DNA from: CAJCIT01 sp963771305
GTDB taxonomy: Bacteria > Acidobacteriota > Terriglobia > Bryobacterales > Bryobacteraceae
DNA: 64,000 nucleotides
Direction of reading: 5' to 3'
Assembly (NCBI GenBank): GCA_963771305.1
Contig: CAVYTS010000007.1
Coordinates: 1-64,000 of the forward strand
The notes under the pieces were generated by a model. It did not search any database. It was not told the DNA's origin and worked only from the letters and a program-made list of their open reading frames with translations. Position numbers and translations under genes: made by a program. Shown piece after piece: positions 9,308-18,035 of this stretch. The first letter of the stretch is position 1, and each line of letters begins with the position of its first letter.

Positions 9308-11792
9308 CTACTCCGCCCGGAATGCCTGCATCGGTTCAACCGACGCAGCACGGCGCGCGGGAATGACCGATGCCGCTAGCGCGAGCGCAACAATCGAAAT
9401 CGCCGCCAAGACGATCACGGTTGGGTCGAGCGGATCCACCTGGAACAGCAGCGAGCGCAACAGGCTCGTTGCAAAGGTAGCCGCGGTGGCACCCAGGACG
9501 CAGCCTAGCAGTCCGAGCTTCGCGCCGGAAGCGAGAACCAGCCCCATCACGCTGGAGCGCTGCGCCCCGAGCGCCAGGCGAATGGCCATCTCATGTGTGC
9601 GCAGCGCAGCCGAGAAAGCAATCACGCTGTAGATGCCCAGCAGCGCCAGCAAGACGGCTGCTCCCGCAAAGGTGGAAATGAGACTGGCGTCGAAACGGCG
9701 GGATGCCTGACCCTCCGTGATTACTCGTTGCATGGAGCCGACCTGCGTCAGCGGCAGTTGCGGATCGATGGACCGCACGGCCGATCGCAGCGCATTCGCC
9801 ATCTGCTCCGGTGGCAGTATGGTGCGAAGCACAATGAAACCGCCGCTGCCGTTCAACATGTCGGGGCGCGCCAGCGAACCGTAGGAAGCGACGTTCTGGC
9901 GGGCTGGCTGATAGATCTGGTCCTGGACGTCTGAGTCGGCCGCCGTCTGCCGGATGTCGCCGATCTCTCCGACCACGGTCATCCAGGGCGTGGGCGTCTC
10001 CGGCATGCCCCAGCGCAGACGTTTGCCCACCGGATCCTGGCCGGGCCAGTAATGTTGCGCCAGGCTGTGGTTCACGATGGCCACAAGCAGCGCTCCAGGC
10101 CCATCCTCTTCCGTGAAGTCGCGTCCGCGCACCAGGGGAATGCCCGCGGCGCGGAAGTAATTGCCCATCACCTCATGGCACGACCAGGAGAGATTCAGGC
10201 CGGCGCCCTTGGGCGGAACGTAGCCTTCCACAACAAACGCGCTATTGCCGCCATATCCGGCGGCCGGCAACTGCGAGGTAATGCCTCCCGACTCCACTCC
10301 CGGTAACTGCTCCAGCTGGCGCAGCATGGCGAGATTGAACTTATCCAAAGCGGCCTGCTGCGAATATTGCTGTCCAGGCAGGCTGTACGCTGCGGTCAGA
10401 ATGTGGTCGGTGCGAAAGCCCAGGTCAACCGCGCGCATCTTCTCAAAGCTGCGCAACAGTAACCCGGAGGCGACCAGCAGCACCAGCGCCACGGCAACCT
10501 CGGCGATCACTAACGCCGAGCGCACTCGCGCCTGGCCGCCAGCCGTACGACTGCGGCCACCTTCCTTGAGGGCATCGTTGACGCTGGCGCGCGCAGCAGA
10601 AAAGCCCGGCAGCAATCCACACAGCAAGCCAGTGAGGACGGCCAACAGAATCGAGAATGCCACCACCTTCCAGTCGAGGCCGATTGCGCTAATCCGCGGC
10701 AGCGACTCTGGCAGAAACCTGACACCCACACGTAGCGCAGCCCACGCCAGAAGCAGCCCCAGTCCGCCGCCGGCCAAGCTCAACGTCATGGTCTCCAGTA
10801 GAGTCTGGCCTAGAACGTCGGCTCCGCTGGCGCCCAAAGCGAGACGGACTCCGATCTCGTGTTTGCGGCGTATTACTCGGACCAGCAGTAAGCTCGCGAG
10901 GTTGGCGCAGGCGATGAATAGCACCACCACGACGGCCAGAAAAAGCGTACGCACCAGAGGCCGCGCTTGCGCCACCGGGCTCTCAGCCAGAGGTTGAACG
11001 ACCGGATGTAAGCGCAAGCTGCTCATGTAGCCGGGAAAGCCGCGAATGATCTCGCGCGCCGCTCGGTCAGCATCCTGCTCGGCCTGCGCTGGTGTCACGC
11101 CGGGTTTCAGCCGGCCCACCATCTGAAACTCCCAACCGGCGGCGTGCGCAATTTCCTCGCGAGTGAAGCTCATTGGCACCCAGACTTCGCTGCGGTTCAG
11201 TTGCCCCGGCACCAGTGGAAACTCGAAGCCGCGCGGCATCACGCCAACCACTTCGTAGGGCTTCCGATCCAGCAAAATCATTTGGCCCAGTATGTGGCTG
11301 TCGCCATGAAAACGGCTGCGCCACATCTGATCGCTGAGTATGGCTACCTGAAAGCCGCCCTCATCTTCCTGTTGCGTAAACACGCGTCCGACGGACGGAG
11401 ATATGCCGAGCACCGCAAACATGCTGGCCGTGAGGCGCGATCCGTTGATCCGCGCTGGTTCACCCGCGCTGGAGAGTTCGTAGTTCGTTTGTTGGTAGGC
11501 GCCCAGGCTGGAGTAAGCTGTTCATGTCCCGCGCGTACGCGCGAAACCCGACAGCCGTTGTCTCCGGCGCACAGCCGCCGGCGCTCGTCCCCTCCAGCAC
11601 GTCTCCTTGCGTCACCAGCCTAGCTGGATTTGGAAACGGTAAAGGCCGCAGCAACACGCCCTCCACAATCGAGAAGATGGCGGTGGTTGCGCCGATGCCG
11701 AACGCCAGCGTAAGCACCGCGGTCAGCGTGAATCCCGGCGATTTGCGCAACTGGCGCAGCGTGTAGCGAATGTCCCGAAACAGGTTCCGCAC
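9308..11792 (-). pseudogene. ADOP (MacB/FtsX-type) permease, single frameshift, no PadR partner
   Basis: One long permease split in two frames. The first (from GTG 11792, GGGGAG just before; a TTG at 11804 is also open) has LFRDIRYTLRQLRKSPGFT and the first membrane span LTLAFGIGATTAIFS. The second resumes upstream of its first ATG as YSSLGAYQQTNYELSSAG, then MFAVLGISPSVGRVF, the central FtsX domain (ACANLASLLLVRVIRRKHE) and the C-terminal FtsX domain ending ASVEPMQAFRAE. The frames join near 11511-11523; deleting one T of AGCTTACTCC restores continuity. Compared with the four other copies in this window it lacks the roughly 80-residue N-terminal cytosolic region, and no padR precedes it. Confidence 0.85.
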
Positions 11793-12043
11793 GGAACTCC
11801 CCAACTAAAATGACGGTTCTGCCTTAATAAGGTGCACGTTCTCCACCAAATCGTTCCGAGACGCCGGGGCATGTTTGGGGGCAAATGAACGGTTGCATCG
11901 CGCTTCCTTTGTACGGAATCGAGACAGGTTGTTCTAAAGCGAACAGAGGAAGAAGTGGACCGAAAAGGTCGGCTACGCGGGCGCAACGCATGACTCCAGC
12001 GACGCGAATCAGGCGCGAGCTGCGCCATCTGCCGCAGCTCGGC

Positions 12044-12220
12044 TCAATGCTCGTCGGATGGCACGCCTTTCGTGTGGACTGGTTGTGCACTCGGAAAAGC
12101 TTTCGCGGGCTCCGGCGCAGCCAGACGATCAATCTTAAGATCTAGTTTGGCAATCGCCTTGGTCAGGTTCTCAACGGCCAAAGAAAGCCGATTAACGGCT
12201 TCCACTTCTGCGGCGTCCAT
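12044..12220 (-). CDS. Small coiled-coil protein, 58 aa, unknown
   Basis: An unlisted short frame from ATG 12220 to TGA 12044. Residues 4-35 form a heptad-like amphipathic helix (VEAVNRLSLAVENL, then AIAKLDLKIDRL), followed by a polar tail. The coding look (helical periodicity, no rare residues) is better than that of overlapping frames, but the ribosome site is weak (GGGGC). It sits between the orphan ADOP gene and the Asn-rich gene on the same strand. No family recognised. Confidence 0.4.
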   Translation of the reverse strand: MDAAEVEAVNRLSLAVENLTKAIAKLDLKIDRLAAPEPAKAFPSAQPVHTKGVPSDEH

Positions 12221-12315
12221 GCCCCGATTCTATCGTGCGGATTGGCGGACGATTTTGGCTCGGCCTCACGCCGCTTCTCAATAGGGCGAGTTGACAGCCA
12301 CCTAGCTTAGCTTAG

Positions 12316-12865
12316 CTAGCTGGTAGCGCCGCCCACAAATTGCGGTTGATAGTACGTGCCGCCACATTGCTGGTAGGTGACGCCATTGGCCATAACGACA
12401 GTGCACGAGGGTGGCAAGGTGTTTACCATGGAGCCGACGACCGCTGCAGTGACCATAGCTGTCGCGGTTATTGCCGCGGCCGCCGCCACTGGGTGATAGC
12501 AACAGCCACCACCGCAATAACCACCGCCGCCGTAGTAGCCACCGTGGTTGACGTTTACGTTGACGTCACGGTTGACGTTGACGTTGGTATTGCGGTTGAT
12601 GTTGGTGTTGTTATTCCGGTTGATATTGGTGTTGTTGTTATTGTCCGATTCACGTTGTTGTTGCGGTTTTGCGTTGTTGTTGCCTACATTGCGATTCCCG
12701 CCGGCGTTATTGACGTTCGCGCGCAGTCGAGCGCACGTTGCCGCCACCACCACCTCCACCCTGCCCGCCACCGCCGCCCCTGGTAGGTCGCACAGCCGGA
12801 AGAATCGCAGCGGTCACAAGGAGCGCAAGAGTGGATGTGAAGAAGTGTCGAATGCTGTTTTTCAT
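12316..12865 (-). pseudogene. Exported Asn-rich repeat protein, frameshifted
   Basis: Starts at ATG 12865 with a signal peptide (FFTSTLALLVTAAILPAV) and a Gly-rich stretch. The frame then ends in GNVRSTARERQ, while the next frame continues ANVNNAGGNRNVGNNN, many Asn-Val/Asn-Ile-Asn repeats, a Gly/Tyr/Cys patch (GGYYGGGGYCGGGCCY), a hydrophobic segment, and a conserved-looking tail VMANGVTYQQCGGTYYQP. The shift falls in a GCGCGCG run near 12727-12735; restoring one GC pair joins the frames as STARANVNN. Secreted or surface protein of unknown role; immediately downstream of the DUF2092 gene. Confidence 0.7.
12543..12650. repeat. Degenerate hexanucleotide tandem repeat
   Basis: On the plus strand units of the type GTTGAC / GTTGTT / GTTGAT follow each other for about 100 bases. 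On the minus strand they encode the alternating Asn-Val and Asn-Ile-Asn run of the Asn-rich protein, so unit length keeps the frame. Confidence 0.7.
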
Positions 12866-12875
12866 GTGATGGCTC

Positions 12876-13647
12876 CTAGTTGCCCGCAACGGCTTCTTTG
12901 TTTCGGCGAAGACTATTTTGTGCGCGTCTGGCGGAGGATCGAACACGAAGGCGGCTTCGTCATACGAAGGCGCCAAGTTCCAGGTGAGAACGGAGGTATG
13001 CTGCGGGCGTGTTTCATCCGTCGTGGTGGTCAAAACCAGTTTTCGAGGGAGCAGGTGATCGTCCAATTGAATCCAGACCTGCCAATCGAGGCCAGGCTGC
13101 CGGAAGGCGTAATGTTCGCAAGTAACACCTTCCACGACGCCCGGTCTAAAGTCGTCCGCGGCCGTGACTTCATTGGTGCTGGCACGCTTTCCACCCCAAA
13201 GGAAGAGATCCAGTAGTGGAACGTCAATGTCGTACTTTTCCATCGCTACGTCGATTAATTTGCCGATCGTGTCGGGCGCCGGCACCGTGGCGTGTTAGCC
13301 GACGCGACGGGCAAAGAGAGTGAATGTCTTGCCGTCATACAAGAACAGACGGGACTTCTGTTCGCCGTTGACATCGATGCGAAGCTTGTCGGGCAGGTGC
13401 GCCAGAATGTCCGTGGTGCTACCGTATTGCAGCTTCCGGCCGTCTTCCAGAACGTCCTCCGTAGTTACTTCCGCCTTAACCTGGAGATCCTTCAGGGTGC
13501 GTAGGTAGGCTCCCATATGGTCCAGGGCATTCATCGCCTCCGGCGCGATGAGGTCCGATTTCTCTTGTTTATCCTCGGCCGGCAGGGTGTGGAAAGGCGA
13601 GTCGCGAGCACCAGCCGCGCGATCGTGTATCCAATGCTTCGTATCAC
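12876..13647 (-). pseudogene. DUF2092-family periplasmic protein, multiply broken
   Basis: Start GTG 13647 gives a signal-like segment (GYTIARLVLATRLSTP), then the homologous frame changes near 13600 to AEDKQEKSDLIAPEAM and ALDHMGAYLRTLKDLQ, characteristic of DUF2092. A TAA at 13295-13297 lies in-frame between FTLFARRVG and HATVPAPDTIGKLIDVA, where the family has Tyr. A one-base deletion near 12885 then replaces the expected ending (KKPVAGN, stop at 12876) so that the frame reads straight into the next gene. Three independent lesions argue for a real pseudogene. Function of DUF2092 is unknown; some members resemble LolA-like lipoprotein carriers. Confidence 0.75.
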
Positions 13648-13881
13648 TTGTGTTGTTTCTCCATTCGTAAACCTTCTGCTGAGGCTGAAGCGGCGCGGCT
13701 AGGCCCAGCTGGCGCCGCCAATCAGAAAATCCAGGCGAAAATCAGCGGAAGAGGTTCTCCGAGACTCCCTCTTCCTCCCGTTCGCAGTTAGAAACTTCGT
13801 TCACCGGAACAATAAGACCTTAGCCGAGACTCAGCGGCCAGGATATAGGACTAAAGGTGTATGTACCGATCCATTCTTGAT

Positions 13882-14318
13882 TCATTCGTAAAGTGTGCCC
13901 CGCATCATGAGCGAATGAATGATCTTGCCGATGGCGAAGAACTCTTCGTACGAGGACGGCTTCGAAAAGAAATGTGCTCCGAACTTCGCCAGCTCCGGGA
14001 CGCTGTCGAGCCGCGCCGAGTGGAAATCAAAATCGGAACGCGGCGGCAACGGCCTCCCCGAATGCGTTCCACCACCGAGCCACCCCAGCCTCCCGGCAGA
14101 TTGAGATCCACTACGAAGACTGCCGGACATGGCAGTACGGTGGAGGAATCGAGATCGTCCAGAAACTTAAGCGCTCGTGGAGCGTCTTCGATGTGCTCCA
14201 ACCGAGAGCCCGGGATCTGCTCGTCAACGGCCTCCTGAATAATGTGGGCGTCGCCCTTGCTGTCCTCGACCGGGACGATCGTCGGCGGACAAAGAGTTGT
14301 GTCTGACAAAGTGACCAT
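13882..14318 (-). pseudogene. Rcp1-like response regulator, frameshifted
   Basis: From ATG 14318 (AAAGGA upstream) the receiver reads PVEDSKGDAHIIQEAV and VFVVDLNLPGGWGG with the phosphoacceptor Asp, up to RRVPILI. The other frame then continues SARLDSVPELAKFGAHFFSKPSSYEEFF with the conserved Lys and ends at 13882. The change is near 14030, consistent with loss of one T. Without repair the signalling face is lost. Confidence 0.75.
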
Positions 14319-15204
14319 ACATTAAATCCTTTGCTCCAGCAGCATGCTAAAGGACCGCGGCACACGCTTCAGTCTGCGAAAGCCCTCGACCAACAGGAAC
14401 GATAAGAAGTTACCTAAAATCTCCCTGTCTGGATATGGGACCAAAGGCGCATATCATTGACGCATTCTTTGATTCATCCTCAAAGTGTGTCCTGTGAAGC
14501 TAGACCCGCGGAGACGGCCATGGCGTTTGCAACTAGAACCCAGCATCTCTCGAGAACAAAAATAGAAACGAAGGACGGATCTGCGAAGGTCTGGCGCTTC
14601 GCTGCCGCCGGCAACGACCAGAACAGCCGTGATCCTTACACCTTGGACTTCGAATACTCTCTGGCGGCTACGATCCTGAGACTCAGCGCCCGTTGGTTCA
14701 GTCAACATTTCACCTCCACCGCTTGAACACGGATCTGTCGTGTTCTACGGAAGTATCCTGGCACGGACCGCTGCTTACCGAAGGGTCGAGTGCTCGTGCG
14801 TCTGCCAAGAATTTCTGGGTTCGATACATCGTCGGACCCCCCCCAAGCCGGGGGCGGGCTTTGGGCGTACCGGGCGAAGGAAGAGCACTGGCGCTTCCGT
14901 GCGATCAACCGGGTGACAACAGAGCCGCAAAGTGAAGAGAACATCGTCACCACGACACTTGCCTTCAACCTCGACATGCTGCTGAAGACCCTTGCGCCTG
15001 GTGGGACATCGCGCGCGCCGACTGAGAACGCACCTTCCAAGGCGCTTCCTGAGGCTTCTACCAGTTCCCCAGCAGGCTGCGATCTTTCATGCTTCGAGCT
15101 GGCAGCACAAGTGGCGGTGAGCGGAAAGGTAACTTGCAGCCGGTTCCAAGTCGACTTCGAAGGCCTTGCCAATTTCGAGCGCCAAAGGGGAACGGCCGGT
15201 GGAG
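14319..15204. other. Long stretch with a ghost receiver end, otherwise unassigned
   Basis: About 890 bases. At 14436-14490 there is a diverged copy of the sequence at 13843-13895 (shared blocks include TGATTCAT and AAAGTGTG), which in the neighbouring gene is the receiver's last codons and trailer. A second, older response regulator end probably lies here on the minus strand. Several open frames between 14450 and 15220 overlap one another on both strands and match nothing I know. Confidence 0.4.
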
Positions 15205-15210
15205 ATGCCT

Positions 15211-15618
15211 ATGCAACCTGAGCTAAGACCGCGCCACGGTTCCGTTGCCATTGTCGATGACGACGCCAGCCTCCGCACCAGCCTCGCGCGGAACCTGCGG
15301 TTGGCAGGATTCGAAGGCAGCGCTTTTTCCTCCCCGGAAGATTACCTGACGTCGGATCAGCGGGTTGCGACCGACGTGCTACTGGCCGATCTGCGGCTCG
15401 AGGGGATGGGCGGGATTGAACTCAGCCAGGAAGTGGCCCGACGTGGAATAAGAACGTCGCTCGTCTTTATGACCGCGCACAGCCTGCGGGAAACAGCCCG
15501 CGAACTCGAAGCGATCGGATCTCCAAGGTGCTTGCGCAAACCCTTCGACGCGAGAGAACTCCGCGGTGCAATTCTGTGCGCGCTCCAGAAAAGGCAAGCC
15601 ACAAGAGAAGTTTTCTGA
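15211..15618 (+). CDS. Single-domain response regulator (FixJ-type receiver)
   Basis: A 135-aa receiver with no output domain. It shows the acidic cluster IVDDDASL, phosphoacceptor D60 in VLLADLRLEGMGG, the Thr/Ala switch in VFMTAHS and K110 in CLRKPFD. ATG 15211 has GGTGGAG 6 bases ahead; an in-frame ATG at 15205 and a GTG at 15166 are less likely. Likely part of a phosphorelay or a competitor receiver; no intact kinase neighbours it, the nearest being the PAS kinase at 122-1258. Confidence 0.8.
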   Translation: MQPELRPRHGSVAIVDDDASLRTSLARNLRLAGFEGSAFSSPEDYLTSDQRVATDVLLADLRLEGMGGIELSQEVARRGIRTSLVFMTAHSLRETARELEAIGSPRCLRKPFDARELRGAILCALQKRQATREVF

Positions 15619-15638
15619 GACGGCGTTCATCTCGCCCG

Positions 15639-16940
15639 CTACGCTCCGACCAGCTGCGCCGCCGTTAACGCCATCACCTTCGCGGACTGGATGATGTCTT
15701 CGACGCCGCACCACTCATCGGGTTGGTGCGCCTGTTCCAGTTCACCCGGCCCGTATGCCACGCATTGCTGGATGCTCCCGATGTGCGTGAAGTGCTTGTG
15801 ATCGTACGTCCCAGGGCTGGCGACCAGTTCGGGCTCACGACCCAGGACGCTGCGCACGCTGCCGCCTAACGCTGTGACGATCTCTGCATGCGGCGAGGTC
15901 TCGGTTGGGAAGACCGTGTTTCCGTAGTCTTCCAGCTCGAAGTGGCTGCCGGGCTTCCCGCGCATCACGCGCTCCATGGCGCCGGAGAGCTGGGCCTTAA
16001 TCCTGTGCACACCGTCGACGCCAGCACCCTCCTCGGCGAGCCAGCGGCGCTCACAGACCACCTCGCACCGGTCCGGAACGCAAGGCGATTGGAGCGCGTG
16101 ATCAGCCTGGCCGCCGCGGATGGAGTTGACGCTCAGGGTTCCGAAGCGTGAGCCCTCCGGCACCACCGGCAAGGCAGTGATGCACGACGCGATCTCCGGG
16201 CCGACCGAGCTTCGAAGCTCCTCCAGCAGCACCGCCATGTTTTCGATAGCGTTGACTCCCAGATAAGGCATCGATCCATGCGCGGTCTTCCCAATCGACG
16301 TAATGCGGAACCAATACACGCCGCGATGCCCTATGCATATTCGGGAGGTGCCGAATGGCTCCGGAATCATCACGTAGTCGATGGTTTGGGATGTCAGCAA
16401 GCCTTTGTGCGCAAGGTACGAGACGCCGGCAAAGCCACCGCTCTCTTCGTCGACCGTTGCGCTGATTTGGATGCTCCCTTTAAGGCTGATGCCAGCCAAC
16501 CGTAGCGCCTCCACCGCGAAGATGGCGGCAGCCAGACCGGCTTTCATGTCGGAGCTGCCTCTGCCATACAAGCGCCCGTTCTCAACAGAGGCGGTAAATG
16601 GATCTCTGGTCCAGCCTTCGGCGGGCGGAACGACGTCGATATGTCCGTTGAAGTGCAGCAACGGACGGCGCTCAGGGCCCCACAGACTTGCCAGCACGTT
16701 GTGACGGGGGTATTCCGGCGAATGGTCCCGGTGACCATCCGAAGCGAACAGAGAAGCCTTCAACCCAATGTCCCGCAGCTTGGCTTGAATCAGCTCGGCG
16801 CAGTGCAAATAGTTTCGTCCCGGGGGGTTCACGGTTGGGACGTTAATCAGCGAGCAGGCAAACTCCAGCAATTGCGGCGCAAGACCATCCACCGCGTGAA
16901 GGATTCGTGCTTGTTTCGACTTGCTGGTGATGCCGCTCAT
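15639..16940 (-). CDS. M20-family metallopeptidase (ArgE/DapE type)
   Basis: Zinc-dependent amidohydrolase/peptidase, 433 aa. The catalytic half shows LHFNGHIDVVPP (metal His and Asp), GRGSSDMKAGLAA (bridging Asp), DEESGGFAG (catalytic Glu pair) and a lid/dimerisation domain starting near GHRGVYWF; the last zinc His is in TYDHKHFTHIG. The family hydrolyses N-acyl amino acids (acetylornithine, succinyl-diaminopimelate) or small peptides; substrate cannot be told from sequence. It starts 15 bases after coaA on the same strand, so the two are probably cotranscribed. Confidence 0.85.
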   Translation of the reverse strand: MSGITSKSKQARILHAVDGLAPQLLEFACSLINVPTVNPPGRNYLHCAELIQAKLRDIGLKASLFASDGHRDHSPEYPRHNVLASLWGPERRPLLHFNGHIDVVPPAEGWTRDPFTASVENGRLYGRGSSDMKAGLAAAIFAVEALRLAGISLKGSIQISATVDEESGGFAGVSYLAHKGLLTSQTIDYVMIPEPFGTSRICIGHRGVYWFRITSIGKTAHGSMPYLGVNAIENMAVLLEELRSSVGPEIASCITALPVVPEGSRFGTLSVNSIRGGQADHALQSPCVPDRCEVVCERRWLAEEGAGVDGVHRIKAQLSGAMERVMRGKPGSHFELEDYGNTVFPTETSPHAEIVTALGGSVRSVLGREPELVASPGTYDHKHFTHIGSIQQCVAYGPGELEQAHQPDEWCGVEDIIQSAKVMALTAAQLVGA

Positions 16941-16955
16941 CGGGGACCGCTCTCG

Positions 16956-17948
16956 CTAGAGTTTTCGTAACCTTACCGACTCGACGGCGTGATCGGGCCC
17001 CTTATACAGAATGAGGTCGGCGCGCTCGCGCGTCGGGAGGATGTTCTCAATCAAGTTCTTGCCGTTGATCGTTTCCCAGATTTGTCCGGCGCGTTCTCGC
17101 GCCTCTTCCTCGGTCAAGCTGGCGTAATGGTGAAAGTACGACGACGGATCTTTGAAAGCCGATTCGCGAAACGTCAGCAGGCGCTTCTCGTACCACTGGA
17201 AGATGACCGGTTCATCGGCATCGACATAGATGGAGAAGTCGAAGAAGTCGGAAACGAAGATGCGCGCGTTCGGGTTAGGATTCGAGCTGCCGGATTGAAG
17301 GATGTTGAGTCCTTCAATGATGACGATGTCGGGCTGGTCTAACTCGATGAACTGATCGGGAACAATGTCGTAATAGACGTGGGAGTAGACTGGCGCCCGT
17401 ACCTTCCGCCGGCCCGACTTCACGTCCGAGAGGAAGCGCACAAGGGCGGGAGTATCAAAGCTCTCTGGGAATCCTTTGCGTTCCATCATTCCCCGTTCTT
17501 CCAGTATCCGAGTCGGGAACAGAAATCCGTCGGTGCTGATGAGGTCTACTTTGGGGCGGCTGGGAACGCGTGCCAGTAGTTCACGCAGAATGCGAGCGGT
17601 GGTACTCTTACCCACCGCAACGCTGCCCGCAAGGCCGATGATATAGGGCACCTTGGCCGACGGATTGCCCAAGAATGCAGCTGTCGCTTTGAATAAACCC
17701 TGTCTGGCCGAAACGTACATGTTCAAGAGACGAGCCAGCGGCAGGTAGACTTCAATGACCTCGTCAATCGAGACGTTGACGTTCACACCTCGCAACGTTT
17801 CCAGATCAGCTTCCGACAGAGTCATCGGCGTATCGGCACGCAGACGGCTCCATTCTTCGCGATCGAAGTAGTTGTAGATGGACCGCCCCGCGGGTCGGCG
17901 ATCGGTCACGATCATGCGGGAAATGCCTCTCTCGCCATTCTCGCCCAT
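16956..17948 (-). CDS. coaA: Type I pantothenate kinase
   Basis: First step of coenzyme A synthesis: ATP-dependent phosphorylation of pantothenate in the cytosol. The 330-aa length is typical of bacterial CoaA. The P-loop is at residues 105-116 (GLAGSVAVGKST); other family signatures are DLISTDGFLFP, RKGFPESFD, YSHVYYDIVP and DIVIIEGLNILQ. An N-terminal alternative start is Met12 (17915). It diverges from the ABC permease at 18036 and leads the coaA-M20 pair. Confidence 0.95.
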   Translation of the reverse strand: MGENGERGISRMIVTDRRPAGRSIYNYFDREEWSRLRADTPMTLSEADLETLRGVNVNVSIDEVIEVYLPLARLLNMYVSARQGLFKATAAFLGNPSAKVPYIIGLAGSVAVGKSTTARILRELLARVPSRPKVDLISTDGFLFPTRILEERGMMERKGFPESFDTPALVRFLSDVKSGRRKVRAPVYSHVYYDIVPDQFIELDQPDIVIIEGLNILQSGSSNPNPNARIFVSDFFDFSIYVDADEPVIFQWYEKRLLTFRESAFKDPSSYFHHYASLTEEEARERAGQIWETINGKNLIENILPTRERADLILYKGPDHAVESVRLRKL

Positions 17949-18035
17949 GGTCTCATCAATTCATCAATTCGCAACAAAAAGCCGGGCCGGATTCCTTGCG
18001 CCGTCCGCAAAGAGTCCGCTACCCTCAGCCATAGC

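Noticed and set aside
11885..12145. 86-aa plus-strand frame and its minus-strand overlaps
   Set aside because: Composition is random-looking (Arg-rich in every frame) and no start signals are seen.
12543..12650. Tandem repeats considered as a CRISPR array
   Set aside because: Units are about 6 bases with no spacers, and they encode an in-frame Asn-rich run.
14790..15221. 143-aa plus-strand frame
   Set aside because: Overlapped by equally long minus-strand frames, no recognised domain, no good ribosome site, and it runs into the start of a real response regulator gene in another frame.
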